This document shows positions 33,640-40,806 of a stretch of 49,153 nt of DNA, piece by piece (position 1 is the first letter of the stretch; every line of letters starts with the position of its first letter). The notes beneath the pieces are model-generated. The model was not told the DNA's origin and made no database searches. It saw nothing but the letters and a program-made list of their open reading frames with translations. A program made the translations under genes and the position numbers. The stretch comes from Lachnospiraceae bacterium UBA4364 (GTDB lineage Bacteria > Bacillota > Clostridia > Lachnospirales > Lachnospiraceae), in assembly GCA_002393955.1 (NCBI GenBank), contig DGSK01000064.1, positions 1-49,153 of the forward strand, read 5' to 3'.

Positions 33640-34857
33640 ATGGATAGTACAGCACCATTAAAATCAAAAATGAATGATGGAACAAAGGCCGGGCTGGGCG
33701 GCGAAGTGGTAAGCCTGGTAAAAAACAATATCCGTGATTACATGATGTATATTGCGCTCATATGCATAATGGCATTCTTCACGATTCAAACAGGGGGCGG
33801 GTTCCTCCAGGCACGTAATATTGCAAATCTCGTTAATCAGGCAGGTTACGTTGCTGTAATGGCAATAGGAATGACGATCATTCTCATAATCTGCCACATA
33901 GACCTTTCAGTCGGTTATGTAGCCGGATTTTCCGGAGCGGTAGCGGCCATACTGATGACCAAGTATCATGTAAATGAGTGGGTGGCCATAGTGATAGTGC
34001 TTATAATGGGACTGCTTATAGGTCTGTATCAGGGTCTCCTTGTTACCAAGGTTGGTGTACCGGCATTTGTAACTACCCTGGCAGGAATGTTTATCTTCAG
34101 GGGACTTCTTAACCGTTCACTTCAGGAGACAGGAACCATCATAATACCCAATGAGGGATTCAATGCACTCTCAAACGGATTCATACCTGATATCGTAAGC
34201 GGATCAAGCATACATGTACTTACTATGATAATCGGTGTGATCCTTGTGGCAGCACTGATCTGGACTGAGATCAAAACAAGAATAAACAAGAAAAAATACA
34301 ACTTTGAAGTAATATCAATGCCCATATTCATAACCAAGCTGGTTGCCATCTCAGCGATCATTATGGCAATAATGTGGGTACTTGCAAGCTATCATGGTAT
34401 TCCCTGGACCGCAGTGATCGTAGGGATCGTGCTTATCATCTACAACTATATGCTCAATAAGACCAAGCTTGGACGCGCAATCTACGGTATCGGCGGAAAC
34501 GCACAGGCAGCAGAGCTTTCCGGTATAAACGTAAAGAAAGTAACACTCTTCGCCTTCGCATCGGTAAGCGTTATGGCAGCACTCGGCGGCATACTTTATA
34601 CCTCAAGACTTCAGTCTGCAACACCTACAGCCGGCGTAGCTTTCGAAATGGATGCCATTGCATCATCATATATCGGCGGCGTGGCAGTAAGCGGCGGTGT
34701 CGGAAGAGTTACAAATACGATCATCGGTACACTGGTTATCATGTCACTTACAAACGGAATGAACCTGATGAACATAGACATCTCATACCAGTATATAGTA
34801 AAAGGCCTGATATTTATAATAGCAGTAGCATTCGATGTAAGAAGCAGAAAGAAATAA
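33640..34857 (+). CDS. mmsB: Multiple-monosaccharide ABC transporter permease (GguB/MmsB)
   Basis: The 405-residue permease forms the membrane channel of the CUT2 importer. About ten hydrophobic helices are visible. The first-half motif VAVMAIGMTIILIICHIDLSVG, the GVPAFVTTLAGMFIFRG block, and the C-terminal YGIGGNAQAAELSGI, with AIASSYIGGVAVSGGVGRV, are typical of the family. It ends GGDEF-side with a hairpin at 34897-34931. Together with chvE and mmsA it makes a complete transporter. GGAGG lies 13 bases upstream of the start. The substrate is inferred to be a pentose or hexose. Confidence 0.94.
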   Translation: MDSTAPLKSKMNDGTKAGLGGEVVSLVKNNIRDYMMYIALICIMAFFTIQTGGGFLQARNIANLVNQAGYVAVMAIGMTIILIICHIDLSVGYVAGFSGAVAAILMTKYHVNEWVAIVIVLIMGLLIGLYQGLLVTKVGVPAFVTTLAGMFIFRGLLNRSLQETGTIIIPNEGFNALSNGFIPDIVSGSSIHVLTMIIGVILVAALIWTEIKTRINKKKYNFEVISMPIFITKLVAISAIIMAIMWVLASYHGIPWTAVIVGIVLIIYNYMLNKTKLGRAIYGIGGNAQAAELSGINVKKVTLFAFASVSVMAALGGILYTSRLQSATPTAGVAFEMDAIASSYIGGVAVSGGVGRVTNTIIGTLVIMSLTNGMNLMNIDISYQYIVKGLIFIIAVAFDVRSRKK

Positions 34858-34896
34858 ACCGAAATAAACAGTACCTTCCCCATATACATAACACAG

Positions 34897-34931
34897 CAAA
34901 GGCAACAGCCAATTTCAGGCAGTTGCCTTTG
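34897..34931 (+). terminator. Hairpin after mmsB, possible terminator
   Basis: CAAAGGCAAC and GTTGCCTTTG form a perfect 10-base stem, with GCC/GGC inside across an A-A mismatch. No T run follows the stem, so termination would be weak or require other factors. It lies directly before the next promoter. Confidence 0.45.
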
Positions 34932-34940
34932 TGCTATAAT
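34932..34940 (+). promoter_or_regulatory. Extended -10 promoter of the GGDEF gene
   Basis: TGCTATAAT is an extended -10 (TG, one base, TATAAT). The -35 region is poor (TTTCAG at 34913-34918, spacing 16). Transcription would start about 40 bases before the start codon. Confidence 0.5.
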
Positions 34941-34986
34941 AAAATAGCAGGGAAGAAATTAACAGTATCATACGAGGGGTAAAGAA

Positions 34987-36057
34987 ATGGGGCTGTTAAA
35001 TCTGATAAATAAAGACGTGTCATCTGAAAATGAAACCCGCAGAGGTATGGTGACTTTGAGGATACTGTATCTGATACAGGCCTTTGCGTTTATTCTTGAT
35101 GTTTTCTTTGCCGGATCCGAAACTTTTATGTATTTTAAATTCCGGATGGCAGCGTCACTTGTTTTACTGCTTCTGTTTTTTCTTCTGACTTATCATATGA
35201 AGTCGGAGCCGGCTGTTGTGTGCTACATCCTGTTTACCTTTATATGGTCCATGGAAATGGTTCCGTGTTTTGGCTGGAGCGGCGGAATGCAGAATTATTT
35301 TCTGATAATACTTCTGCTCAGTTTTTTCACGATACATGGCAGCCGGGGATTCAAATTTTCCATTGCGACGCTGGTTCTCATTGCAAGGGTGATGATGATA
35401 TTCTGTTTTGGCGGAATGCTGCCTGCAGCAGAGATAAGCGTTCTTGGAAACAGGCTTATACAGACAGTGAATATATCAGCGGTCTTTGTTTCCGTCATTA
35501 TGGTTTCATATATATACAGCCATCGGGAAAACGAGGCTGAAAGCAAGCTGATGCGTTACAATGACAGACTCGTAAAGGAGGCGTCGACCGACCAGCTCAC
35601 AGGACTGTATAACAGAAGAAAGGCAAAGGATTTTCTTCATGATATGATGTCAGTGCCCTATGTAGGGGCAGTGAGCCTTGTCATGGGTGATATAGATTTC
35701 TTCAAGAAAGTAAATGATACCTACGGTCATGATGCGGGGGATGCAGTACTTAAGGCGGTTGCGGATGCCATGAGGGAGGTCTGTGGAAAGGACGCTTTTC
35801 TGACCAGGTGGGGCGGAGAGGAATTTCTGCTGATATTTGCCGGGAAAAACGGTGACGAGGCATATCTTGAGACAGAAAAATTACGGACGTACATAATGAA
35901 CCATCCGGTCACGGTTAAGGATTCCGTTATAAACGTGACCATGACCTATGGTCTGGCGGAATATGATTTCAGCGGGAATATAGAAAATACCATAAAGGAA
36001 GCGGATAAAAAGCTGTATACCGGAAAGGAAAGCGGAAGAAACCGGGTGGTATACTGA
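34987..36057 (+). CDS. Membrane diguanylate cyclase (GGDEF domain)
   Basis: The 356-residue protein has about six transmembrane helices in residues 24-178, then a GGDEF domain (about 190-356) that makes cyclic-di-GMP from two GTP. The domain has DQLTGLYNRRKA, the metal-site MGDIDFFKKVNDTYGHDAGD, and the active-site loop GGEEF at 276-280, so it should be catalytically active. The inhibitory RxxD site expected five residues before GGEEF is absent (GKDA there). The helical N-terminus may sense a membrane or external signal. ACGAGGGGTAAAGAA precedes the ATG. Cyclic-di-GMP would be its contribution to signalling alongside the HD-GYP-like protein near the window start. Confidence 0.92.
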   Translation: MGLLNLINKDVSSENETRRGMVTLRILYLIQAFAFILDVFFAGSETFMYFKFRMAASLVLLLLFFLLTYHMKSEPAVVCYILFTFIWSMEMVPCFGWSGGMQNYFLIILLLSFFTIHGSRGFKFSIATLVLIARVMMIFCFGGMLPAAEISVLGNRLIQTVNISAVFVSVIMVSYIYSHRENEAESKLMRYNDRLVKEASTDQLTGLYNRRKAKDFLHDMMSVPYVGAVSLVMGDIDFFKKVNDTYGHDAGDAVLKAVADAMREVCGKDAFLTRWGGEEFLLIFAGKNGDEAYLETEKLRTYIMNHPVTVKDSVINVTMTYGLAEYDFSGNIENTIKEADKKLYTGKESGRNRVVY

Positions 36058-36190
36058 AAACACAAAATGTTCACAAAATAATGGCAATCCGTATGTTCGA
36101 ATATGGTATGCAGATTGGAATGGAGCGTGCCAGAAAAAAGAAGGATTATATTCATGTAGGGTTATCGTAACAAAAATGTCTTTTTTGTAC

Positions 36191-36234
36191 AAAAAAATGT
36201 CTATTTCTGCAGGAAAGCAGTGTAGGCATTTTTT
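36191..36234 (+). terminator. Terminator in cassette copy 1
   Basis: Six A and TG pair with CA and six T. TCTAT/GTAGG (with wobbles) and CTGC/GCAG continue the stem around the loop AGGAAA. The A tract and T tract make it potentially bidirectional. It should end the GGDEF transcript. Confidence 0.65.
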
Positions 36235-36237
36235 AAT

Positions 36238-36246
36238 TGTTATAAT
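36238..36246 (+). promoter_or_regulatory. Extended -10 promoter in cassette copy 1
   Basis: TGTTATAAT directly follows the terminator hairpin. The -35 region overlaps the hairpin arm and is not consensus. It may drive the hypothetical membrane-protein gene at 36465. Confidence 0.45.
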
Positions 36247-36464
36247 ACATCGAGGGAAAAGTTACCGCTCAGGTGCGTATATTGACCACTCAGGTGAAAA
36301 GTGCCGCAGCCTATTCAAAACGCTTTTATCGGGTGATAAGATACAGTAAAACAGGTGGCTGCTATATGGAGATGTGACGATGAATGTTATTTATTTGCTG
36401 TATAGTGTAAGAATTATTGGAACGATTGTTTTAGTCAATAAACTCAGATAAATGGGGAGCAAAT

Positions 36465-37349
36465 ATGAATAAAGATAATGCAATACTCAAAATACTTTTT
36501 GCTATCACTTTTGTTTTCTACGGTATGTTTGTCTGTATTATTCCGGTCAGGGCTGATATGGGTGCAAAGCCGTCGATCGATCTTACGGTCTTGAATGCCC
36601 CGGAAAGCTATTATGTAGCACTGCTTACAAACTGGGCTACACCTGAAGAACGCGGAGTGCCAAATGTTAACAGTAAACTTAAGCTTGAGGAGGTAAATGA
36701 TGAAAGTGTAGTGGAATATCTTAAGGGATTTCTTTACGATGGCTGGTTTTATCATGAAACACCGGTGGGGCAGAGTTATTTCCGTTCAAATGCTGAAAAT
36801 CGTTACTGTTTTGATTATAAGGTGCCGAATCCATTCAAAGTGATCATTATAGATGCTGACGGGGAAGTGTACATCAGTGATGTGCTCGATCAGGTGGAAT
36901 TTAATGCTGAGTGTGTTTATGATATGGCGGCCGGAACTTTGGAGGAAAACCGGACAAATCAGGTGCTGGGACGCATTTCCTATGTAGCAGGGTGTTATGT
37001 GATCACTCTTGTTGTTGAAGGTATAATACTTAAGCTGTTCAGATATCCGTTCACTAAAAGGAATGTTTTCAGTTTTCTTTTTATAAATACGGTGACGAAT
37101 ATTCCGCTGAATCACTACCTGGTCTATGGCTCATTGAGTGGGATTGCAGCTGCATTTTTTATATTGTTTTTTTGGCCGCTTATCGAGGTGGCAATAATGC
37201 TGATAGAGGGAGCATTCTATGCATATATGCTGAGGGATAGGGATGGAAAAAACAGAGTAACACGTGGATTTGTTTATAGTCTGGTTGCAAATATCGCAAG
37301 TGCTACGATGAGCTTTATAATTCCTTTCATATTGAGTGCTTATATATAG
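36465..37349 (+). CDS. Membrane protein of unknown function
   Basis: The 294-residue product has an N-terminal signal or membrane segment (about 10-29, ending RADMGAKPS), an extracytoplasmic region of about 130 residues, then roughly four transmembrane helices between 165 and 294. The segment DMGAKPSIDLTV just after the signal and the FKVIIIDADGEVYISD stretch resemble a type of Clostridia membrane protein of unknown role that I have seen without a named function. GGGGAG lies eight bases upstream of the ATG. It is the first gene of the accessory island and follows the terminator-promoter cassette. Confidence 0.75.
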   Translation: MNKDNAILKILFAITFVFYGMFVCIIPVRADMGAKPSIDLTVLNAPESYYVALLTNWATPEERGVPNVNSKLKLEEVNDESVVEYLKGFLYDGWFYHETPVGQSYFRSNAENRYCFDYKVPNPFKVIIIDADGEVYISDVLDQVEFNAECVYDMAAGTLEENRTNQVLGRISYVAGCYVITLVVEGIILKLFRYPFTKRNVFSFLFINTVTNIPLNHYLVYGSLSGIAAAFFILFFWPLIEVAIMLIEGAFYAYMLRDRDGKNRVTRGFVYSLVANIASATMSFIIPFILSAYI

Positions 37350-37350
37350 A

Positions 37351-37494
37351 ATGAAAGCTTTATTGGGAAAAATCGTCCGGTCATATGGAATTCAGTTCGC
37401 CATATTGTTGCTGTTGCAGATTAGCACGGACCTTCCATGCAGTATATTAGTTATGTGTCACAATTTTAATGGATTTATCTGTAGCAAAATATAA
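37351..37494 (+). CDS. Doubtful 47-residue frame with one hydrophobic segment
   Basis: ATG follows one base after the preceding stop, and the frame encodes MKALLGKIVRSYGIQFAILL plus a cysteine-containing tail. It has no Shine-Dalgarno sequence beyond possible coupling with the upstream gene. It may be a decayed piece of a membrane protein and overlaps the next doubtful frame. Confidence 0.2.
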   Translation: MKALLGKIVRSYGIQFAILLLLQISTDLPCSILVMCHNFNGFICSKI

Positions 37495-37678
37495 ATGGAT
37501 TGTTTTGCTTTGCGTGGTGATATACAGTATGTTCCTGCCGATAATAGGTTTTTTACAGTTAGGAGGAATCGCAGGGGGAATAAACAGAGAATATATGTCT
37601 TTTCTGTATTGTTTGATAGAGGGCCTGCCGGTAGAGGCCATGCCGGAGACCAATATGCTAAAGTTTAATTTATTTTGA
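37469..37678 (+). CDS. Small hydrophobic protein or gene remnant
   Basis: The 69-residue frame encodes a membrane segment (about 9-38, KWIVLLCVVIYSMFLPIIGF region) and a short tail. No good ribosome site precedes the ATG, and it ends 56 bases before the next convincing gene. It may be a short membrane protein or a fragment of a degraded gene in the accessory island. Confidence 0.35.
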   Translation: MDLSVAKYKWIVLLCVVIYSMFLPIIGFLQLGGIAGGINREYMSFLYCLIEGLPVEAMPETNMLKFNLF

Positions 37679-37733
37679 GTATTCGCGACAGTGCAGCGAG
37701 GGTGGATGATAAATATTTTGGAGGGGTATATTA

Positions 37734-38252
37734 GTGAGGGTTTTGCCTAGTAAGGAAGAGTGGAAAAAATCATGGGTGCGTGAGTTATTGAAAGTAATGA
37801 TAATTGGATTTTTTATACTGGTGGGAATACTATCCATATCCTTTTTTGTTATGTCTTCAAAATATAGGATTTATGGAACCGCTGAGGTTGCAAATGAAAA
37901 TTTTGTTATCGATGACAATGTAATATGTACATATTCAGGCGCGTCAACAATCAATGAACCGGTGGTTTGTCACAAGAAAGATCAGACTGTTATTTTCAAA
38001 AATCGTGGTTTAGGCTATGGCACATATAGTTATGAATTTACCATAGAGGGGGATGGGATAGTATTGAATCCGATAATTCATTTTGAGAGAGCATCATTTG
38101 CTGATAAAGAAAATATCAGTTTTGTGTTCGATATTTACAAACAAGATGACATATGGGATGCAACCGTAGAATGTTGCTGTGGTGGTATATCTAAAATTGT
38201 TACTATTGAGGATGTTGACACAAATGGTATAGACATAACTTTTTTCCCGTAG
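37734..38252 (+). CDS. Single-pass secreted or membrane-anchored hypothetical protein
   Basis: The 172-residue product has one hydrophobic helix (about residues 18-42) and an extracytoplasmic beta-rich domain with a CCCGG cysteine run near residue 147. GTG at 37734 is the start, seven bases after GGAGGGG, a strong ribosome site; no ATG alternative fits. I do not recognise a family. It lies among other unassigned membrane proteins, which points to an envelope role but nothing more specific. Confidence 0.65.
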   Translation: MRVLPSKEEWKKSWVRELLKVMIIGFFILVGILSISFFVMSSKYRIYGTAEVANENFVIDDNVICTYSGASTINEPVVCHKKDQTVIFKNRGLGYGTYSYEFTIEGDGIVLNPIIHFERASFADKENISFVFDIYKQDDIWDATVECCCGGISKIVTIEDVDTNGIDITFFP

Positions 38253-38374
38253 AATAAGTATCGTGGATAGGATATTCTGTCTTATTGTCTGCATTAATGT
38301 ATGTTGAATGGCGGTGTATGGGTGCGGGATGATTTGTTTAGAATTATTCAAAGAATGAATGAGGTATATAGTTT

Positions 38375-38968
38375 ATGGAGTGTGTGAAAAAAAGGCGCTA
38401 TGTGTATTGGCCGGTTTTAATAGTCATGATTATTCTATGGATATATTTAGGCATACATTTTCTTCTTCCGGCAGTTTTAGAAGGCTGGACAGACGGGGTT
38501 TATGTTATGGATTTCAAAGTAATGTATGCACATGTGGTCTTTACATGTCTGTTGGGAATTATTGGCGTGGCTGCATCGTTTGCCATAAAAAACAGAAAAA
38601 CAGGATGGATTATTTATAATATCGCACTTGATTATTTCATATCATCCTTTTATTGGGTTTTGATGGTCAGGTCGATTATAGATGATATAAGTTATGAGTA
38701 TCCGCAAATAGTGGATATTATCCCTGACAAGACACTCTCCCTATTGGTTATGGCAGAATTTTGTATAACAAAAATAATTTTTATTCCTATCATCCTGCTG
38801 TCTTATTATTTACAAAATAAATTTTTATTCAAGGAAATTGTTGAAAAGGAAAAAAATAGGGTTAAAAAGTTTGTATTGTTATTTACGGTTGTGAATACCT
38901 TAGGAATTGTGAAGATGATGATATTTAATGTTGCGGTAATGCTTATTGGTTATCATTGTGCCCTGTGA
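38375..38968 (+). CDS. Multi-pass membrane protein of unknown function
   Basis: The 197-residue product has about five transmembrane helices (residues 11-32, 48-70, 78-98, 125-146 and 166-190) joined by short loops, with a basic N-terminus (KKRRY). No transporter or enzyme motif is visible. The ribosome site GAGG lies about 13 bases upstream of the ATG, so initiation may be weak. It is followed by a REP-like palindrome. The function is unknown. Confidence 0.65.
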   Translation: MECVKKRRYVYWPVLIVMIILWIYLGIHFLLPAVLEGWTDGVYVMDFKVMYAHVVFTCLLGIIGVAASFAIKNRKTGWIIYNIALDYFISSFYWVLMVRSIIDDISYEYPQIVDIIPDKTLSLLVMAEFCITKIIFIPIILLSYYLQNKFLFKEIVEKEKNRVKKFVLLFTVVNTLGIVKMMIFNVAVMLIGYHCAL

Positions 38969-39275
38969 TAATGGTATTCTGTTAATAAGACAGGGGACGG
39001 TTCTTCTGGCTTCTTATGTATAACCACTGCTGATAATAACGGAATTAATCCCTTCAGTTACCCCTTCAGACATAAGCTATTATCTTTTTCCCCGTCTTTC
39101 AGAGGGCCGGTAAATGATAAAAATAAATAAGACAGTGTATATGTCAGTAATTATTCTAAAAGCGCTGTTCCGGGTGAAGCCCATTTTTTCTATGAGGGAG
39201 GAGAACTTAGGGAATCCATATCGTGTAGTGGCGACATTTATCCGGTGTGTAAGTGAGGTAATATTAGGAGCAAAA
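38969..39275 (+). other. 307-base gap before the lipoprotein gene at 39276
   Basis: Apart from the REP-like palindrome I see no gene here. A reading frame from 39114 runs in frame into the lipoprotein but encodes nothing recognisable. No convincing promoter pair was found. Confidence 0.5.
38987..39015. repeat. REP-like palindrome, copy 1
   Basis: AAGACAGGGGACGGTTCTTC continues with TGGCTTCTT, forming an imperfect hairpin. It shares the core GGACGGTTCT with copies at 44330 and 46361. Similar short palindromes occur between genes in many Clostridia. Confidence 0.65.
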
Positions 39276-40397
39276 ATGAAGTATAGCAGACAGAAAATAG
39301 CGGTTTTAACAGGGCTGATGATACTTATATGTGTGCTGGACGGGTGTGAGAGAAATGTGGAGCCGTTAAGGACGGTGTCGCTTAATCTGTCCGTGTCGGA
39401 TGACTATGCTGAAGAGACAGACGACAGTGATGTAATAGCTGATGATACGGAAAAAGATAAGCCGGAATATATCAAAAAATTTGGTGTCGAATTAAAACTG
39501 ATGGATGAGAGCGGCATAGCGGAAATAACGGGAATATGGGAGGGGAAGCAGTACCTTGGTTCCAGACATAGAATCGCATGGGACGGAATTGAGAATAATC
39601 TGTTCATTATGCTGCGTGATAGCTTGGCATCGAACATTGGGCTTATAGAAGAAAAAGTAGATTATTACAGCTGCGAATGTAAATTATCTGATAGTGATGA
39701 GCTGAAGCAATATTTTTCCGGGGTAGATAATGATGAACTCGGACTGTATGAAAAGTGGTTTGATATTAGCGGGACATTGATATATGTGGATAATGGTGAA
39801 GGAGACCTGGAGTCACGGAACGAAGTGCTGATGTTTTTGACTGATGATGGCGGAATCATAAGGGATATGAACGATACATTTGGATATTATGAAAGAGTCG
39901 GAAAAATCAGCCCTATAGAAAGCGATAGCTTATCGGAGACGAATTTCTCCGGATCATATGAAGATGCTTTTATTGATTATGGCGGAATCGAAGGGTATTA
40001 TGAGGCTTTGAAAGAAAATGACGGCCTACAGGGATTGATGCCGCTTAGCGAAGAGGAAAAAAGCTGGATTGACGGATATTGGGTATGTGATGATCTGCAT
40101 GATGTTATGATTTTTTATGATAAGTCGTGGATACACAGCGGGAGTGCAGATTTTGAAACGGAATATTACAGGGATGAATCTGTAGTATGGGGCGGAAAAG
40201 AACTGATGATAGTAAGAAGCGTAAGATATGATTTGGTACAACCGGCTGAGAGGCTATTCTTTTATGATGACGATGAAATGATTGTAGTAGGGATGAAAGA
40301 TTCAAGCAGATATCTTAGGAAGGGGGATGTAGAGCTATTCGAAAATTACGGGGAGTTAAAGTTAGGGATGGTATCACCCAATCTGTATGAGGACTAG
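39276..40397 (+). CDS. Lipoprotein of unknown function
   Basis: The 373-residue product has a basic start and hydrophobic stretch ending in the lipobox VLDGC (C24), so it should be lipid-anchored outside the membrane. An acidic low-complexity linker (SDDYAEETDDSDVIADD) follows, then a mixed alpha/beta region with IWEGKQYLG and ESDSLSETNFSGSYEDAFIDY stretches. ATG 39276 has AGGAG five bases upstream and yields a proper lipoprotein signal; the longer frame does not. I recognise no domain. It is the first of several lipoproteins in the island. Confidence 0.75.
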   Translation: MKYSRQKIAVLTGLMILICVLDGCERNVEPLRTVSLNLSVSDDYAEETDDSDVIADDTEKDKPEYIKKFGVELKLMDESGIAEITGIWEGKQYLGSRHRIAWDGIENNLFIMLRDSLASNIGLIEEKVDYYSCECKLSDSDELKQYFSGVDNDELGLYEKWFDISGTLIYVDNGEGDLESRNEVLMFLTDDGGIIRDMNDTFGYYERVGKISPIESDSLSETNFSGSYEDAFIDYGGIEGYYEALKENDGLQGLMPLSEEEKSWIDGYWVCDDLHDVMIFYDKSWIHSGSADFETEYYRDESVVWGGKELMIVRSVRYDLVQPAERLFFYDDDEMIVVGMKDSSRYLRKGDVELFENYGELKLGMVSPNLYED

Positions 40398-40764
40398 AAT
40401 CCCTGAACTGTTTATTTATTCGGGGTCTTGTGAGATTGCAATGCATGCGCATATTTATACCTTGAAAGATCAGAAAATGTACTATATCGGGCACATCTGT
40501 CTAGAACACTCTTATCTGTCTTATTCGGTGGAAAGGGAAGAAACGATCCGATATCGTAGTTGGGGCAGCTGCTATCAGCTTTTGATGACAGACAATTATG
40601 CTATGAGGGTAGAACACTGCAGTAAGGAATGGTATTCCGATTCTACATATTATGTAGAGGAAGGTGCAGGAGCCGGGCATTACCCTGTATTAAATGATAA
40701 ATATGTTCCGTTTGCGAAATATGAGCTGGATGAGTACGACAAAGTGGAAAGCTGGATCGAATAG
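40387..40764 (+). pseudogene. Truncated remnant of a secreted island protein
   Basis: The 125-residue frame starts inside the previous gene (11-base overlap) and has no signal peptide or ribosome site. Its opening RIPELFIYSGSCEIAMHAHIYTL resembles the interior of secreted proteins in which a DxDGDGxPELF calcium-type motif precedes such a segment. The missing N-terminal part suggests a 5'-truncated gene. It could still be a real short cytoplasmic protein, so the pseudogene call is tentative. Confidence 0.5.
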
Positions 40765-40806
40765 GATGAAAACCCTGATGGAATATAAGGTAGCAGTTGG
40801 AAAGGA

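Larger units (their letters stand above)
36164..36338 (+). repeat. Terminator-promoter cassette repeat, copy 1
   Basis: The bases from ATCGTAAC to GTGATA recur ungapped at 46072-46246 with 11 mismatches in 174 aligned positions by hand count. The cassette contains a 16-base palindrome TTTTTTGTACAAAAAA (36181-36196), a terminator hairpin and an extended -10. Seven of the mismatches fall in the last 30 bases and three in the hairpin loop. It separates the GGDEF gene from the accessory island. Confidence 0.85.

Noticed and set aside
36176..36349. Short protein encoded in the duplicated cassette (also 46084-46320)
   Set aside because: Nearly all differences between the copies would change amino acids and three fall in the hairpin loop, which fits a non-coding element better than a gene.
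39114..39275. Extension of the lipoprotein gene at 39276
   Set aside because: It would bury the lipoprotein signal 54 residues inside the protein; AGGAG marks the later ATG.
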